From Aneurinibacillus aneurinilyticus ATCC 12856 (GTDB taxonomy: Bacteria > Bacillota > Bacilli > Aneurinibacillales > Aneurinibacillaceae), in the NCBI RefSeq assembly GCF_000466385.1, contig NZ_KE952804.1, positions 1 through 59,967 of the forward strand: DNA of 59,967 nt, given 5' to 3'. Shown here in pieces: positions 27,014 to 35,873 of this stretch. The position numbers were made by a program, and so were the translations under genes. Position 1 is the stretch's first letter. Every line of letters begins with the position of its first letter. Below the pieces are notes generated by a model. That model ran no database searches, had not been told where the DNA came from, and saw nothing but the letters and a program-made list of their open reading frames with translations.

Positions 27014-27058
27014 AAAGAGGACAGGCAAACATATAAACAGTTTGCTTGTCTCTTTTTT
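27014..27058 (+). terminator. Terminator after the small multidrug export-like gene
   Basis: Imperfect long stem AAAGAGGACAGGCAAAC / GTTTGCTTGTCTCTTT with a nine-base loop and TTTTTT. Confidence 0.75.
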
Positions 27059-27103
27059 ATGAGAAAAAAACGAGCGACAATATTCACGGCTTATTCTCAT
27101 GTC

Positions 27104-27292
27104 TTACCGGAACGGATAAGAACGCTTGGCAGCGTTTTTTGCGGTCAGCACTACCCCGTGATAGGAAGAGTTTTGGTCCGTGTGTTCCGGGTTTTTTATG
27201 CTTGCAGTTTTCCAGGCTTCACGTGCCGCTTTCTCGATTTGCTTAGTCTGATATTTTGCTGTTTCTTCCAGATAATAAAAATGTATCATCAT
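27104..27292 (-). CDS. Small hypothetical protein
   Basis: 62 residues starting MMIHFYYLEET after AAAAGGGGACAAG; hydrophilic, with a Lys/Glu-rich helix (KYQTKQIEKAAREAWKTA) and no Cys or membrane segment. I do not recognise it. It is convergent to the small export gene, with no other gene nearby, and could be a spurious frame; the good ribosome binding site is the main support. Confidence 0.45.
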   Translation of the reverse strand: MMIHFYYLEETAKYQTKQIEKAAREAWKTASIKNPEHTDQNSSYHGVVLTAKNAAKRSYPFR

Positions 27293-27467
27293 CTTGTCCC
27301 CTTTTCGTTTCTTTAAACTGTTTTTATTATATGAGGGGAACGTACGTTTGTAAAGCCGCGTTTCCAAATGAACGAACGTATTGATGGCAACTGTATTTAT
27401 GGAGCGAGTATGCTAAAATGTTTGTATAGTACAGAAAACGAATCGTGATTGAATAAGGAAGGAAGCT

Positions 27468-27713
27468 ATGTTTAAAGAAGAAAAAATGATTACTATTCTG
27501 GAAGTGCTACTAGTTGCCAGCGTTATTATTTATGCGGTGGCTTATGGCATAGATAGTCTGTATGCGACTGTGTATGCAGCGATGTCTACGTTCGTTCTTG
27601 GCGTGATTGCCATTCTTGTAACAGTGTTTAAGCGAAAGTTTTTTTTGAGTATCTATAATTTTTTGTTGGTCGTTTTTGTATTTGCCCATGTTATGTTTTT
27701 TTGGAATTTGTAG
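27468..27713 (+). CDS. Small three-helix membrane protein
   Basis: 81 residues. After a short charged start (MFKEEKM) come three hydrophobic segments at about 7-26, 31-50 and 57-78, with KRK between the second and third. AAGGAAGGAAGCT precedes the ATG and a strong terminator follows, which supports a real gene. No known family recognised and no catalytic residues seen. Confidence 0.7.
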   Translation: MFKEEKMITILEVLLVASVIIYAVAYGIDSLYATVYAAMSTFVLGVIAILVTVFKRKFFLSIYNFLLVVFVFAHVMFFWNL

Positions 27714-27718
27714 CAAGG

Positions 27719-27753
27719 AGCCGTCTCTTATTCGAAGAGGCGGCTTCTTTTTT
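27719..27753 (+). terminator. Terminator after the small membrane protein
   Basis: Stem AGCCGTCTCTT / AAGAGGCGGCT (one G-U pair), five-base loop, then TCTTTTTTT. Confidence 0.85.
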
Positions 27754-27844
27754 AATAGTTAGGAACATTGCGCAAAAAAAATCAAATCCAAGATTTTGCC
27801 ACATGATATGATGCAAGAGAATCAAGCAAAAAGGAAGAGGATTT

Positions 27845-28744
27845 ATGGCATATGAAGAGTATACGGTAAGTGTACAGAAGGCGATTGAATACATCGAAGC
27901 CCACCTTATGGAAGACATTTCTTTAGAACAAATTGCTACGTATTCGTCGTTTTCGATGTACCATTTTCACCGTATTTTTCAAACGATCACCGGTATGACT
28001 GTAACGGACTATGTACGGAAGAGAAGATTGACTCATGCGGCATACGAGTTGTTCAGCACAGACAAACGGATTCTTGAAATCGCGGTAGAACACGGATTTC
28101 TTACGCAGGAATCCTTTACGCGTGCTTTCAAGAAAATGTTTTATATGCCGCCGGGAAGATATCGTACTTATCTGATGCAATTGGTTGATGGAACCACAGA
28201 AAATAAAGGAGGAAATGATATGACAGCAACGAATTTACCGCAAGGATGGATTGAGAGCGGAAGTCATCCGTTCGACTATACAATGGGAGTTGATCGTAAA
28301 AACGTGCATCAGGGAACGGCATCTGGATATATACGTTCAAACAAGAAGGAAGCATCCGGATTCGCTACGATGATGCAAAAATTCAAGGCAGATAATTATA
28401 AAGGTCATCGCCTTCGCCTCTCCGGATTCGTAAAAACAGAGGAAGTGGAGCGGTGGGCAGGCTTGTGGATGCGTGTGGATGGGAAGGATAACGAGCTGTT
28501 GCAGTTTGATAACATGTACAATCGTCCAATTAAGGGAACGACTAATTGGAACCATTATAGTGTCGTGCTGGATGTGCCGAATGATAGTATGGCGATCGCT
28601 TTCGGCCTGTTATTGGAAGGCCCGGGACAAGTATGGTTGGACAGTCTATCGTTTGATATTGTAGATGAGAAAGTTCCCTCTACAAATATGGAAGAAGATA
28701 TACAGCTTCCCGAGCAGCCGTTGAATTTACAATTTGAAGAATAA
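27845..28744 (+). CDS. AraC-family regulator with C-terminal galactose-binding-like domain
   Basis: 299 residues. Residues 10-110 form the AraC DNA-binding domain with two HTHs; SLEQIATYSSFSMYHFHRIF and GFLTQESFTRAFKKMF are the recognition regions. Unusually the HTH is N-terminal. After a short linker, residues 126-290 form a beta-rich domain (FDYTMGVDR, RLRLSGFVKTEEVERWAGLWMRVDG in part) resembling carbohydrate-binding-like modules. GGAAGAGG precedes ATG 27845. A second strong ribosome binding site and in-frame ATG at 28220 mark the domain border exactly. Confidence 0.82.
   Translation: MAYEEYTVSVQKAIEYIEAHLMEDISLEQIATYSSFSMYHFHRIFQTITGMTVTDYVRKRRLTHAAYELFSTDKRILEIAVEHGFLTQESFTRAFKKMFYMPPGRYRTYLMQLVDGTTENKGGNDMTATNLPQGWIESGSHPFDYTMGVDRKNVHQGTASGYIRSNKKEASGFATMMQKFKADNYKGHRLRLSGFVKTEEVERWAGLWMRVDGKDNELLQFDNMYNRPIKGTTNWNHYSVVLDVPNDSMAIAFGLLLEGPGQVWLDSLSFDIVDEKVPSTNMEEDIQLPEQPLNLQFEE
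28205..28222 (+). promoter_or_regulatory. Internal ribosome binding site and in-frame ATG in the AraC gene
   Basis: AAAGGAGG (28205-28212), seven bases, then ATG 28220 in the reading frame of the AraC gene (codon 126). It is better than the site at the gene start and could yield the C-terminal domain alone (about 174 residues). Confidence 0.6.
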
Positions 28745-28764
28745 AGAACCTTTTCACGGATTGT

Positions 28765-28792
28765 GGTCCACCGACATACACTGGGGTGGGCC
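28765..28792 (+). other. Hairpin between the AraC and DUF2935-like genes
   Basis: GGTCCACC / GGTGGGCC stem with one G-U pair and a 12-base loop; no T-run. Possibly a weak terminator or mRNA structure. Confidence 0.4.
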
Positions 28793-28821
28793 CATCTTCA
28801 AAGTTGAAAGGGGAAAACATT

Positions 28822-29250
28822 ATGCAGTTTTATTATGGAGAAAAAATGCCGCTCCGAATTCTGGATGAAGGAGAGTTCTGGAAGCGTCAGGAGGCAGAGC
28901 ATACAGACGTTATCCGTGCACTGGTGCCCAATCTTGAGGCACCTTTTGTACAGGCGCTCAAGGTATGGGAACAGGCGTTATCACAAACGGAGGCAGTGTT
29001 TGTTCGATATATAGAAATGGTGGTGCGGATGGGACACCCGATAAGTCCAGCAGTGTACGGAGAAATTATGAATCTGCTCTATTTTGCGTTGGAACAAAGC
29101 TGGCAGTTTGTCCAGTTACTAAACCAGCTGGGCCTTGAAAGTCAAGCGCTCAAGACGAACCCAACGGCCATTACGGTATTAAACCACATACGGCGTGAAT
29201 CTGAGTATTTTATCGGAATTGCGGAGGCATTGCTTCAAGTAAGAAAATAA
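28822..29250 (+). CDS. DUF2935-like four-helix protein
   Basis: 142 residues, all predicted helix, with FWKRQEAEHTDVIRAL near 20-35 and HIRRESEYFIGIAEALL near the end. The His and Glu positions resemble metal-binding four-helix proteins of the DUF2935 family found in spore formers; full family members often carry two such repeats, here only one. No function is established. ATG 28822 follows GAAAGGGG. A terminator at 29261 closes it. Confidence 0.6.
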   Translation: MQFYYGEKMPLRILDEGEFWKRQEAEHTDVIRALVPNLEAPFVQALKVWEQALSQTEAVFVRYIEMVVRMGHPISPAVYGEIMNLLYFALEQSWQFVQLLNQLGLESQALKTNPTAITVLNHIRRESEYFIGIAEALLQVRK

Positions 29251-29260
29251 TGTTGTTTCA

Positions 29261-29312
29261 TATCATCCCCGTACCGGCTGCAAGAGGCATTGGACGGGGA
29301 TGATAGTTTATT
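29261..29312 (+). terminator. Terminator after the DUF2935-like gene
   Basis: Perfect 12-bp stem TATCATCCCCGT/ACGGGGATGATA with a 21-base loop and GTTTATTTTT after it. Confidence 0.75.
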
Positions 29313-29344
29313 TTTGCCCTAAGGAAAAATATTTAGTATATACA
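29313..29344 (+). promoter_or_regulatory. MntR-box-like operator and promoter of the manganese transporter
   Basis: TTTGCCCTAAGGAAAA (29313-29328) closely matches the MntR box known from Bacillus. It overlaps a possible promoter, -35 TTGCCC (29315-29320) and -10 TATACA (29339-29344). A related copy, TTTGCTTAATGAAAA followed by the same ATATTTAG, lies at 29493-29514. The leader to the GTG at 29566 would be about 215 nt; apart from these repeats and runs of T and A it holds no gene I can support. Confidence 0.65.
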
Positions 29345-29565
29345 AATTTTTTTTCTTGATGTAAAATCGTAAGGGAGAACGGATGCTCATATAGAATAAA
29401 TGAAGGAGTAGTAAGATAGCATGCCCTAATAAAAAGAAAAGGGGGGCGAAAAAAGATATAAGGGAGCAGTCCATTTTTTTTTATGTAAAATGTTTGCTTA
29501 ATGAAAAATATTTAGCTTGTGAAAATTAAATTGTTTTTCGTAAATAAAATGTCAGGAGGGAAAAA

Positions 29566-30516
29566 GTGATTAATCGAGCAACAAAATTGATAATGATTTT
29601 CTTTCTTATAGGGTGGGCACTTATCGGATGTTCAGAAAAAAGCACGACTCAGGGAAATATTGATGAAGGAAAGAGCAAGGAAAAGCTTACAGCTGTTACT
29701 ACGATAGGAATGATTGCGGATATTGTAGCCAATGTCGGCAAAGAACATGTAGAAGTAATGCCGCTGATGGGCCCCGGAGTGGACCCGCATCTTTACAAAG
29801 CGACACAGGGCGATATCGGTAAGCTGGATAAAGCGGATATTATTTTCTATAACGGACTGAATCTTGAAGGGAAGATGGGGGATATTTTTGTAAGAATGGC
29901 CAATCAGAAGCCGACCATTGCGGTTTCTGAAAAAATTGACCCTGGCATATTGCGTGAGCCTCCGGAATTCGAAGGTCATTATGATCCACACATCTGGTTC
30001 AATGTAAAACTGTGGATGCAGGCGACTGAGCGCGTGAAAGAAGCGCTCATCAAGGAGGATGCGGCCCATAAAGAAGACTATGAGCAAAATGCTGCTGCCT
30101 ATCTGAAAAAACTAGAAGAACTTGATACTTACGCGAAAGAACAAATTGCGTCTATTCCAGAAGCATCTCGTGTGCTTGTAACAGCCCATGACGCTTTCGG
30201 ATATTTCGGGGATGCCTACGGAATTAAAGTGATGGGGCTTCAGGGGATCAGTACGGATGCGGAATATGGGTTAAAAGATGTACAGAACTTAGTGAATGTT
30301 CTTGTAAATCAGCGAATCAAAGCAGTATTCATCGAGTCAAGCGTGTCACCGAAGGCAATTGAGGCGGTGGTGCAGGGAGCCAAAGAAAAAGGCCATGAAG
30401 TAAAAATCGGTGGCGAACTGTTCTCGGATGCGATGGGTGAAGCAGGAACACCGGAAGGGACGTATATTGGCATGGTTCGCCATAATATCGATTCCATTGT
30501 GGCGGCGCTTAAGTAA
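29566..30516 (+). CDS. mntA: Manganese ABC transporter substrate-binding lipoprotein
   Basis: 316 residues of the ZnuA/TroA family. The signal peptide ends in lipobox LIGC (Cys near 22). Metal ligands are visible as GVDPHLYKAT near 75, HYDPHIWFN near 140, the HD of TAHDAFGYFG near 205 and an Asp near the end (DAMG). It lacks the His-rich loop of zinc-specific members, fitting manganese. GTG 29566 follows AGGAGGG. First of four genes; the MntR-like box upstream supports repression by manganese. Confidence 0.9.
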   Translation: MINRATKLIMIFFLIGWALIGCSEKSTTQGNIDEGKSKEKLTAVTTIGMIADIVANVGKEHVEVMPLMGPGVDPHLYKATQGDIGKLDKADIIFYNGLNLEGKMGDIFVRMANQKPTIAVSEKIDPGILREPPEFEGHYDPHIWFNVKLWMQATERVKEALIKEDAAHKEDYEQNAAAYLKKLEELDTYAKEQIASIPEASRVLVTAHDAFGYFGDAYGIKVMGLQGISTDAEYGLKDVQNLVNVLVNQRIKAVFIESSVSPKAIEAVVQGAKEKGHEVKIGGELFSDAMGEAGTPEGTYIGMVRHNIDSIVAALK

Positions 30517-30528
30517 GGAGGAATCATA

Positions 30529-31275
30529 ATGACGACAGCTATAACTGTAAAGGATGTAACGATTGCCTATCGCAAAAAACCGGTCGTACAGGAAGTAAGC
30601 TTTACCGTACCCGAAGGAAAACTTGTCGGTATTATGGGGCCGAACGGAGCGGGCAAGTCGACGTTAATTAAAGGGATTCTCGGCTTGCTTCCGCTTGTGT
30701 CTGGAGAAGTATCCATTTATGGAAAACCGTATAAAAGCCAACGTAAGCTGATTGGATATGTGCCGCAGCGGGAAAGCGTGGATTGGGACTTTCCTACCAA
30801 TGCGCTTGATGTAGTGCTGATGGGACGTTATGGTCATGCAGGAATGTTTCGGCGCCTTCGCGCGTATGATAAGGAGTTTGCCTATGCTTGCCTGGAAAAG
30901 GTAGGCATGGCCGATTATGCGAAACGACAGATTAGCCAGCTCTCCGGTGGTCAGCAGCAGCGTGTATTTCTTGCCCGGGCACTGGCACAGGATGCGCACG
31001 TATATTTTATGGATGAACCGTTTACAGGTGTTGATGCGGCGACGGAGAAGGCGATTGTTTTGCTGCTCGAAGAGCTGAAAAGTCAGGGGAAGACCGTGCT
31101 GGTCGTCCATCATGATTTGCAAACGGTTAACGAATATTTTGATTGGCTGTTGCTTATGAACATTAGAAAAGTAGCCTTTGGTCCTACATCCGAAGTGTTT
31201 GTCCCGGACAATCTACAGGAAGCGTACGGTGGAAAGCTATTATTTCAGAAAAGTGCAGCTTACAATGCCCAATGA
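30529..31275 (+). CDS. mntB: Manganese ABC transporter ATPase
   Basis: 248 residues with Walker A GPNGAGKST near 37, signature LSGGQQQRVFLARAL near 143, Walker B VYFMDEPFTGVD near 165 and switch His in VVHHDLQT near 198. YVPQRESVDWDFPTNALDVV near 85 is typical of Mn/Zn-type importers. It drives uptake through the two permeases that follow. AAGGAGG precedes the ATG, 12 bp after mntA. Confidence 0.93.
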   Translation: MTTAITVKDVTIAYRKKPVVQEVSFTVPEGKLVGIMGPNGAGKSTLIKGILGLLPLVSGEVSIYGKPYKSQRKLIGYVPQRESVDWDFPTNALDVVLMGRYGHAGMFRRLRAYDKEFAYACLEKVGMADYAKRQISQLSGGQQQRVFLARALAQDAHVYFMDEPFTGVDAATEKAIVLLLEELKSQGKTVLVVHHDLQTVNEYFDWLLLMNIRKVAFGPTSEVFVPDNLQEAYGGKLLFQKSAAYNAQ

Positions 31276-31297
31276 TAGAAGGAAGGAGAGATAGAAG

Positions 31298-32263
31298 ATG
31301 GACTTTCTCCTTAGTGTAATACAGGATCCGAATGCCCGCTGGGTCATCGCCGGCTGCTTTCTGCTCGGAATCAGCAGCGGTGTGCTGGGATGCTTCGCCT
31401 TTTTGCGTAAGCAGAGCCTGATGGGGGATGTTATCGCTCATGCTGCGTTGCCTGGCATTTGCCTTGCTTTTATGTTGCAGGGAGAAAAAAATACGATGCT
31501 ATTCATGCTCGGAGCACTGGGAACCGGACTTCTTGGTACATGGTGCGTCCATTCGATTGTTCGTCATTCAAGGATTAAATCTGATACGGCTCTGGGGATT
31601 GTATTGTCTGTATTTTTCGGATTCGGCACGGTGCTGCTTACTGGCATCGCCCAGACAGGGGCAGCCAATCAAAGTGGGCTTGACGCCTTTTTATTCGGTA
31701 AGGCAGCGTCACTTGTACAGGCGGACGTTTCGATGATGGCGACGACAGCGGGTATCCTGTTGGTTCTCGTACTTTTGCTGTTTAAAGAATTTAAATTACT
31801 GTGCTTTGACTCCAATTTCGGAAGAGGGCTTGGATTCCCTATGGGCATACTGGACGCGATGGTAATGCTTATGATCGTGCTGACGGTAGTGATTGGCCTG
31901 CAAGCAGTTGGTGTTGTACTGATGTCAGCTATGCTCATCATTCCGCCGTTGGCCGCACGCTATTGGACGGAAAAGCTGTCGCGTATGGTTCTAATTTCCG
32001 GCATTTTCGGTGCTATTTCCGGCGTCTTCGGGACAATTATCAGCGGTTTCGTTCCCAAGCTGTCTACTGGTCCGGTTATTGTACTGGCTGCTGCCGTTTT
32101 GTTCCTGTTTTCCATGCTGGCTGCTCCACGCAGAGGATTGATTGTCCGGCAGGTGGAGAGGATGAGAGTGCGTCGGAGAGTGGCCGAAGAACGAGCTTCC
32201 CGCGAAGCGGAGCGGGCACGTGTACCATATGGCGGTGCCGTCTCCAAAGGAGGCGATGCATAG
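31298..32263 (+). CDS. mntC: Manganese ABC transporter permease
   Basis: 321 residues of the ABC-3 permease family with about eight to nine membrane segments; GDVIAHAALPGICLAFML near 44-61 is the family signature. The C-terminal tail after residue 285 is long and very basic (VERMRVRRRVAEERASREAE), facing the cytosol. AAGGAAGGAGAG precedes the ATG. Confidence 0.9.
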   Translation: MDFLLSVIQDPNARWVIAGCFLLGISSGVLGCFAFLRKQSLMGDVIAHAALPGICLAFMLQGEKNTMLFMLGALGTGLLGTWCVHSIVRHSRIKSDTALGIVLSVFFGFGTVLLTGIAQTGAANQSGLDAFLFGKAASLVQADVSMMATTAGILLVLVLLLFKEFKLLCFDSNFGRGLGFPMGILDAMVMLMIVLTVVIGLQAVGVVLMSAMLIIPPLAARYWTEKLSRMVLISGIFGAISGVFGTIISGFVPKLSTGPVIVLAAAVLFLFSMLAAPRRGLIVRQVERMRVRRRVAEERASREAERARVPYGGAVSKGGDA

Positions 32264-32264
32264 T

Positions 32265-33143
32265 ATGTCACACGGATTGTGGATTATCATAACCGGTTCG
32301 CTTGTGGCTGCATCCTGCGGCTTTGTCGGCTGCTTCCTCATTTTGCGGCGGATGGCAATGCTCGGGGATGCGATTAGTCATGCGGTTCTTCCGGGGATTG
32401 TGATTGCTTTCTTCCTCAGTAATAGTACGGATAATGTGTTTATGCTCATGGGAGCTACCGTTATTGGTGTCCTGACGGCCTTCTTCATTCAAACATTGCA
32501 TACGGCTGGTGTGCAGGAGGATGCAGCTATCGGTGTGGTGTTTACTTCGTTGTTTGCGATAGGTGTTGTACTTGTTTCACTATTTGCTTCCGATATTCAT
32601 CTTGATGTGCAGCATGTGCTGTATGGCGAAATTGCATACGTACCCTGGGATATGGCAACTTTGGCTGGCGTGGAAATGCCGCGTGCGGTATGGATGATCA
32701 GTGGCGTGTTCGCATTAAGCTTGCTTATTGTAGGATTATTTTATAAGGAACTGAAATTGGTGTCATTTGATGCGCAAATGGCTGCTGCCGCAGGTATTCC
32801 AGTTGTATTTATCCACTACTTGCTGATGGCGCTCGTCTCTATGAATACAGTAGCGGCCTTCGAAAGTGTAGGAGCTATTTTGGTCGTTGCGATGCTTGTC
32901 GTACCTGGAGCTGCGGCGTATCTGTTGACCGATCGACTTGGAGCTATGTTAGGTCTTAGCATTGTTTTTGGTATTGTTTCGGCATGTGCAGGCTATATAA
33001 TAGCTGTGTATTTTGACGTTTCCATCTCAGGAGCGATGACAACGTCGGCTGGCCTTCTTTTTATGCTCTGCTTTTTGTTCTCGCCAAGATACGGCGTGGT
33101 ATCCCGGGTGTTGGAGCAACGCCGCCTGAAAAAAGCCACATAA
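32265..33143 (+). CDS. mntD: Manganese ABC transporter second permease
   Basis: About 292 residues, a second ABC-3 permease with GDAISHAVLPGIVIAFFL near 35-52. The two permeases probably form a heterodimer. ATG 32265 follows AAAGGAGG at 32246-32253 after the mntC stop; ATG 32256 is too close to that site, and the frame is open back to 32220 inside mntC. The operon ends at the terminator at 33151. Confidence 0.9.
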   Translation: MSHGLWIIITGSLVAASCGFVGCFLILRRMAMLGDAISHAVLPGIVIAFFLSNSTDNVFMLMGATVIGVLTAFFIQTLHTAGVQEDAAIGVVFTSLFAIGVVLVSLFASDIHLDVQHVLYGEIAYVPWDMATLAGVEMPRAVWMISGVFALSLLIVGLFYKELKLVSFDAQMAAAAGIPVVFIHYLLMALVSMNTVAAFESVGAILVVAMLVVPGAAAYLLTDRLGAMLGLSIVFGIVSACAGYIIAVYFDVSISGAMTTSAGLLFMLCFLFSPRYGVVSRVLEQRRLKKAT

Positions 33144-33150
33144 GGATAGT

Positions 33151-33190
33151 TGCAAAAACCGCTCGGATGATGAGCGGTTTTGCATTTTTT
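33151..33190 (+). terminator. Terminator of the manganese transporter operon
   Basis: TGCAAAAACCGCTC / GAGCGGTTTTGCA stem, seven-base loop, then TTTTTT. Confidence 0.85.
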
Positions 33191-33382
33191 AGGAGTGGCA
33201 CAAGGTGGTCGTTTGACCTCGCTGTGGAAAAAGGATTGCAGGAAAAAAAGCAAAAAGTGAATGAATAGAGCCGTATAGGTATTGCCTATAAATTAATTAG
33301 GTTATATATATTTTATTTATTATCAAAAAAGTACTACAATTATAATAAGCATGATTTAAAAGAACAAAGGAGAGGAATATTT

Positions 33383-34468
33383 ATGGGGAGCCGGATTTCA
33401 ATAGAAAGGAATCAAAATCCAAAGCAGAAGCCCGATCAAAGGCATTTAGGATTTGGAAAATATTTTACAGACCATATGTTTTTAATGGATTACACAAAGG
33501 AAGAAGGGTGGCACGAACCAAGAATCGTTCCGTATGCACCATTGATGCTTGATCCTTCTGCGATGGTATTTCATTATGGGCAAGCTGTATTTGAAGGACT
33601 GAAGGCTTATAAAACAAAAAACGATGACATTCTTTTGTTTCGGCCGGACAAAAATATGGAAAGGCTCAACATATCGAATGAAAGACTGAATATCCCTCCG
33701 ATTGATGAAGCGTTTTTGATAGAAGCAATAAAGGAATTAGTAAGTGTAGATAGAGACTGGATTCCTGTGGCGGAAGGAACTTCCCTCTATATTAGACCGT
33801 TTATTATTGCGACGGAGCCTGGCCTTGGTGTCCGTGCTGCTACACAATATACATTTATCATTATTCTTTCACCTGTTGGCGCTTACTATCCAGAAGGAAT
33901 CAAGCCGATAAAAATCCATGTGGAAAATAAGTATGTCCGGGCTGTACGCGGCGGAACAGGATTTGCTAAAACATCAAGCAACTATGCTTCCGGCTTAAAG
34001 GCACAAATAAACGCAGCGGAACAAGGATGCTCTCAGGTTTTATGGCTGGACGGTGTAGAAAGGAAATATATCGAGGAAGTCGGGAGTATGAATGTATTCT
34101 TTAAAATTGCTGGAGAGGTAGTGACTCCGGCATTGAATGGCAGCATCTTAGACGGGGTAACAAGGGATTCGATTATTCGCCTGTTGGAAGCGTGGGGTGT
34201 TCCGGTTGCGGAAAGAAGAATATCGATTGATGAATTATACTCAGCTTATACGCATGGAACGCTGGAAGAAGCTTTCGGTACGGGAACAGCTGCCGTTATT
34301 TCACCTATTGGTGAACTGCAGTGGACAGACAAGCGGATAGTGGTTAATAAAGGGGAGATAGGCAATATCTCTAAAAGATTGTATGATACGATTACACGAA
34401 TTCAAAGCCGACAAATTGAAGATACGTTTGGCTGGACAGTAGAAGTAGGAGCGATTCGCGTTCCATAA
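33383..34468 (+). CDS. ilvE: Branched-chain amino acid aminotransferase
   Basis: 361-residue class IV PLP aminotransferase of the long (type II) form seen in B. subtilis YwaA/YbgE. FHYGQAVFEGLKAYK near 67-81 and GGTGFAKTSSNYASGLKAQ near 192-210 (PLP lysine region) are diagnostic, as is EEVGSMNVFF near 233. It makes or degrades Leu, Ile and Val. AAAGGAGAGG precedes the ATG. Upstream is TTGCCT, 17 bases, TATATA (about 33284-33312), a likely promoter. No T-box or other leader was seen. Confidence 0.93.
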   Translation: MGSRISIERNQNPKQKPDQRHLGFGKYFTDHMFLMDYTKEEGWHEPRIVPYAPLMLDPSAMVFHYGQAVFEGLKAYKTKNDDILLFRPDKNMERLNISNERLNIPPIDEAFLIEAIKELVSVDRDWIPVAEGTSLYIRPFIIATEPGLGVRAATQYTFIIILSPVGAYYPEGIKPIKIHVENKYVRAVRGGTGFAKTSSNYASGLKAQINAAEQGCSQVLWLDGVERKYIEEVGSMNVFFKIAGEVVTPALNGSILDGVTRDSIIRLLEAWGVPVAERRISIDELYSAYTHGTLEEAFGTGTAAVISPIGELQWTDKRIVVNKGEIGNISKRLYDTITRIQSRQIEDTFGWTVEVGAIRVP

Positions 34469-34500
34469 TGCAGTTCATAAGTAATTTAAGGCAGGAAAAG

Positions 34501-34539
34501 AAGGACGAACCAGGTTGATTATAACGGGGCGTCCTTTTT
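34501..34539 (+). terminator. Terminator of the aminotransferase gene
   Basis: Short stem AAGGACG/CGTCCTT with a 22-base loop and TTTTT. The remaining 210 bp before the next gene contain only an AT-rich stretch with TATAAT-like boxes. Confidence 0.6.
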
Positions 34540-34749
34540 ACTATGCATTTTTCGTTAGATGTAGCTGCAACGTTAAGTAAGTATGTCTCTCGTTAGAGCC
34601 AATGAAAAGGAAGAGTACCACACAAAAAATATAGGACTTTTCACTTATTTAATTTATAATAAGGATGTCATATTTTTACCTTAGGTTGTTGTTGGTGTGC
34701 AACTGGAATACGTATTATTTAGGATAGAGAGATGAAAAAGGGAGAATCT

Positions 34750-35844
34750 ATGCTGAAGGATTTTGTAATTAATGGAACGATTGTTATTTCCGGATTGTTT
34801 ATTATGGGACAAATTTTTAGAAATCATCCCGTAAGGCCGCATTCTTCCTTAAAATTAAAGCTGCTAGCTGCCTTACTATTCGGATTGATTGGTGCGGTAC
34901 TAATGGAGTTTTCCATTCGTATAGTACCTGGTGTTATTGCTGATTTGCGCCATATTCCTGTAGCTTTTGCCGCGTTATATGGAGGGGTTCCGACCGCACT
35001 TGTCTCCGCGTTGATTATTGCCATGGCGAGGATAATTTTATTTCCGGCAGGCCCTGAAGCGCTTGTAGCATTTGGCGGCATGCTGCTTATCGGTCTTGGC
35101 TGTGGTTTACTAACATACAGTAAAGCGCGTCCGCTAGTAAAATTTACGCTCATGAACTTATTTTCTCTACTGATAATCACGACATCCTTATTCATCAACA
35201 TTCCAGATGCTTCTCTTTTCTTTGAAACAGCACTTTATCATTGGTGCATTTCTATCATAGCAGGTTTTCTCGCATTTTATACATATATTTATATCGACCA
35301 ATCGAACGAAGCGTTCCGAAAACTAAAAGAGTACTCAACGAAAGATTTTCTTACAGGATTAAACAATTCCAGACAGTTTACTATTTTTTTTAATACATAT
35401 GTACAAAGGGCGAAAGAGCGGGGGGAGCCTTTTTCGCTGCTTGTGATTGATATTGATCATTTTAAAGAGGTAAATGATACGTATGGCCACCCTAATGGAG
35501 ACAAGATTTTACAAGAGCTTGGCCAGATACTATCTGATGCTGCACGACCGGTGGATATTGTTTCACGTAACGGGGGAGAGGAGTTCTCCGTTCTTATGAT
35601 CGATTGTTCGTATACGGAGGCAAAGGAGCATGCCGAACATATTCGTGCTATGATAGAACAGCACGGATTCACGACGCTTGACGGAGACAGAATTCATATC
35701 ACGATCTCCATCGGAGGTGCTTCGTTTCCTGAGACGAATGCAGAAGAGATGTACCATTTTGCCGACAGACTGCTATATGAGGCCAAACGGACAGGCCGCA
35801 ATAAAGTTTGCTGGGTAGACATTCTGCAGCAGGATGGGCTATGA
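34750..35844 (+). CDS. Membrane diguanylate cyclase (5TMR-LYT plus GGDEF)
   Basis: About 364 residues. The first 190 carry six hydrophobic segments of the 5TM-LytS/YhcK type, then a GGDEF domain with DIDHFKEVNDTYGHPNGDKIL near 240-260 (cited by DIDHFK and NGDKIL) and active-site SRNGGEEF near 275. Active GGEEF implies synthesis of cyclic di-GMP in response to an unknown membrane-perceived signal; B. subtilis DgcK is the closest layout I know. No RxxD product-inhibition site is obvious. ATG 34750 follows AAAGGGAGA; ATG 34732 is an alternative. Confidence 0.88.
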   Translation: MLKDFVINGTIVISGLFIMGQIFRNHPVRPHSSLKLKLLAALLFGLIGAVLMEFSIRIVPGVIADLRHIPVAFAALYGGVPTALVSALIIAMARIILFPAGPEALVAFGGMLLIGLGCGLLTYSKARPLVKFTLMNLFSLLIITTSLFINIPDASLFFETALYHWCISIIAGFLAFYTYIYIDQSNEAFRKLKEYSTKDFLTGLNNSRQFTIFFNTYVQRAKERGEPFSLLVIDIDHFKEVNDTYGHPNGDKILQELGQILSDAARPVDIVSRNGGEEFSVLMIDCSYTEAKEHAEHIRAMIEQHGFTTLDGDRIHITISIGGASFPETNAEEMYHFADRLLYEAKRTGRNKVCWVDILQQDGL

Positions 35845-35873
35845 TAGAATGAACGAAAATAAAATAGTGTTGT

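Noticed and set aside
29395-29565. Short leader ORF before mntA (ATG CCC TAA after GGAGTAG)
   Set aside because: Two codons only; nothing supports attenuation by translation.
33191-33382. T-box or leucine leader before the branched-chain aminotransferase
   Set aside because: No T-box core sequence or tandem Leu/Ile/Val codons; only a plain promoter is visible.
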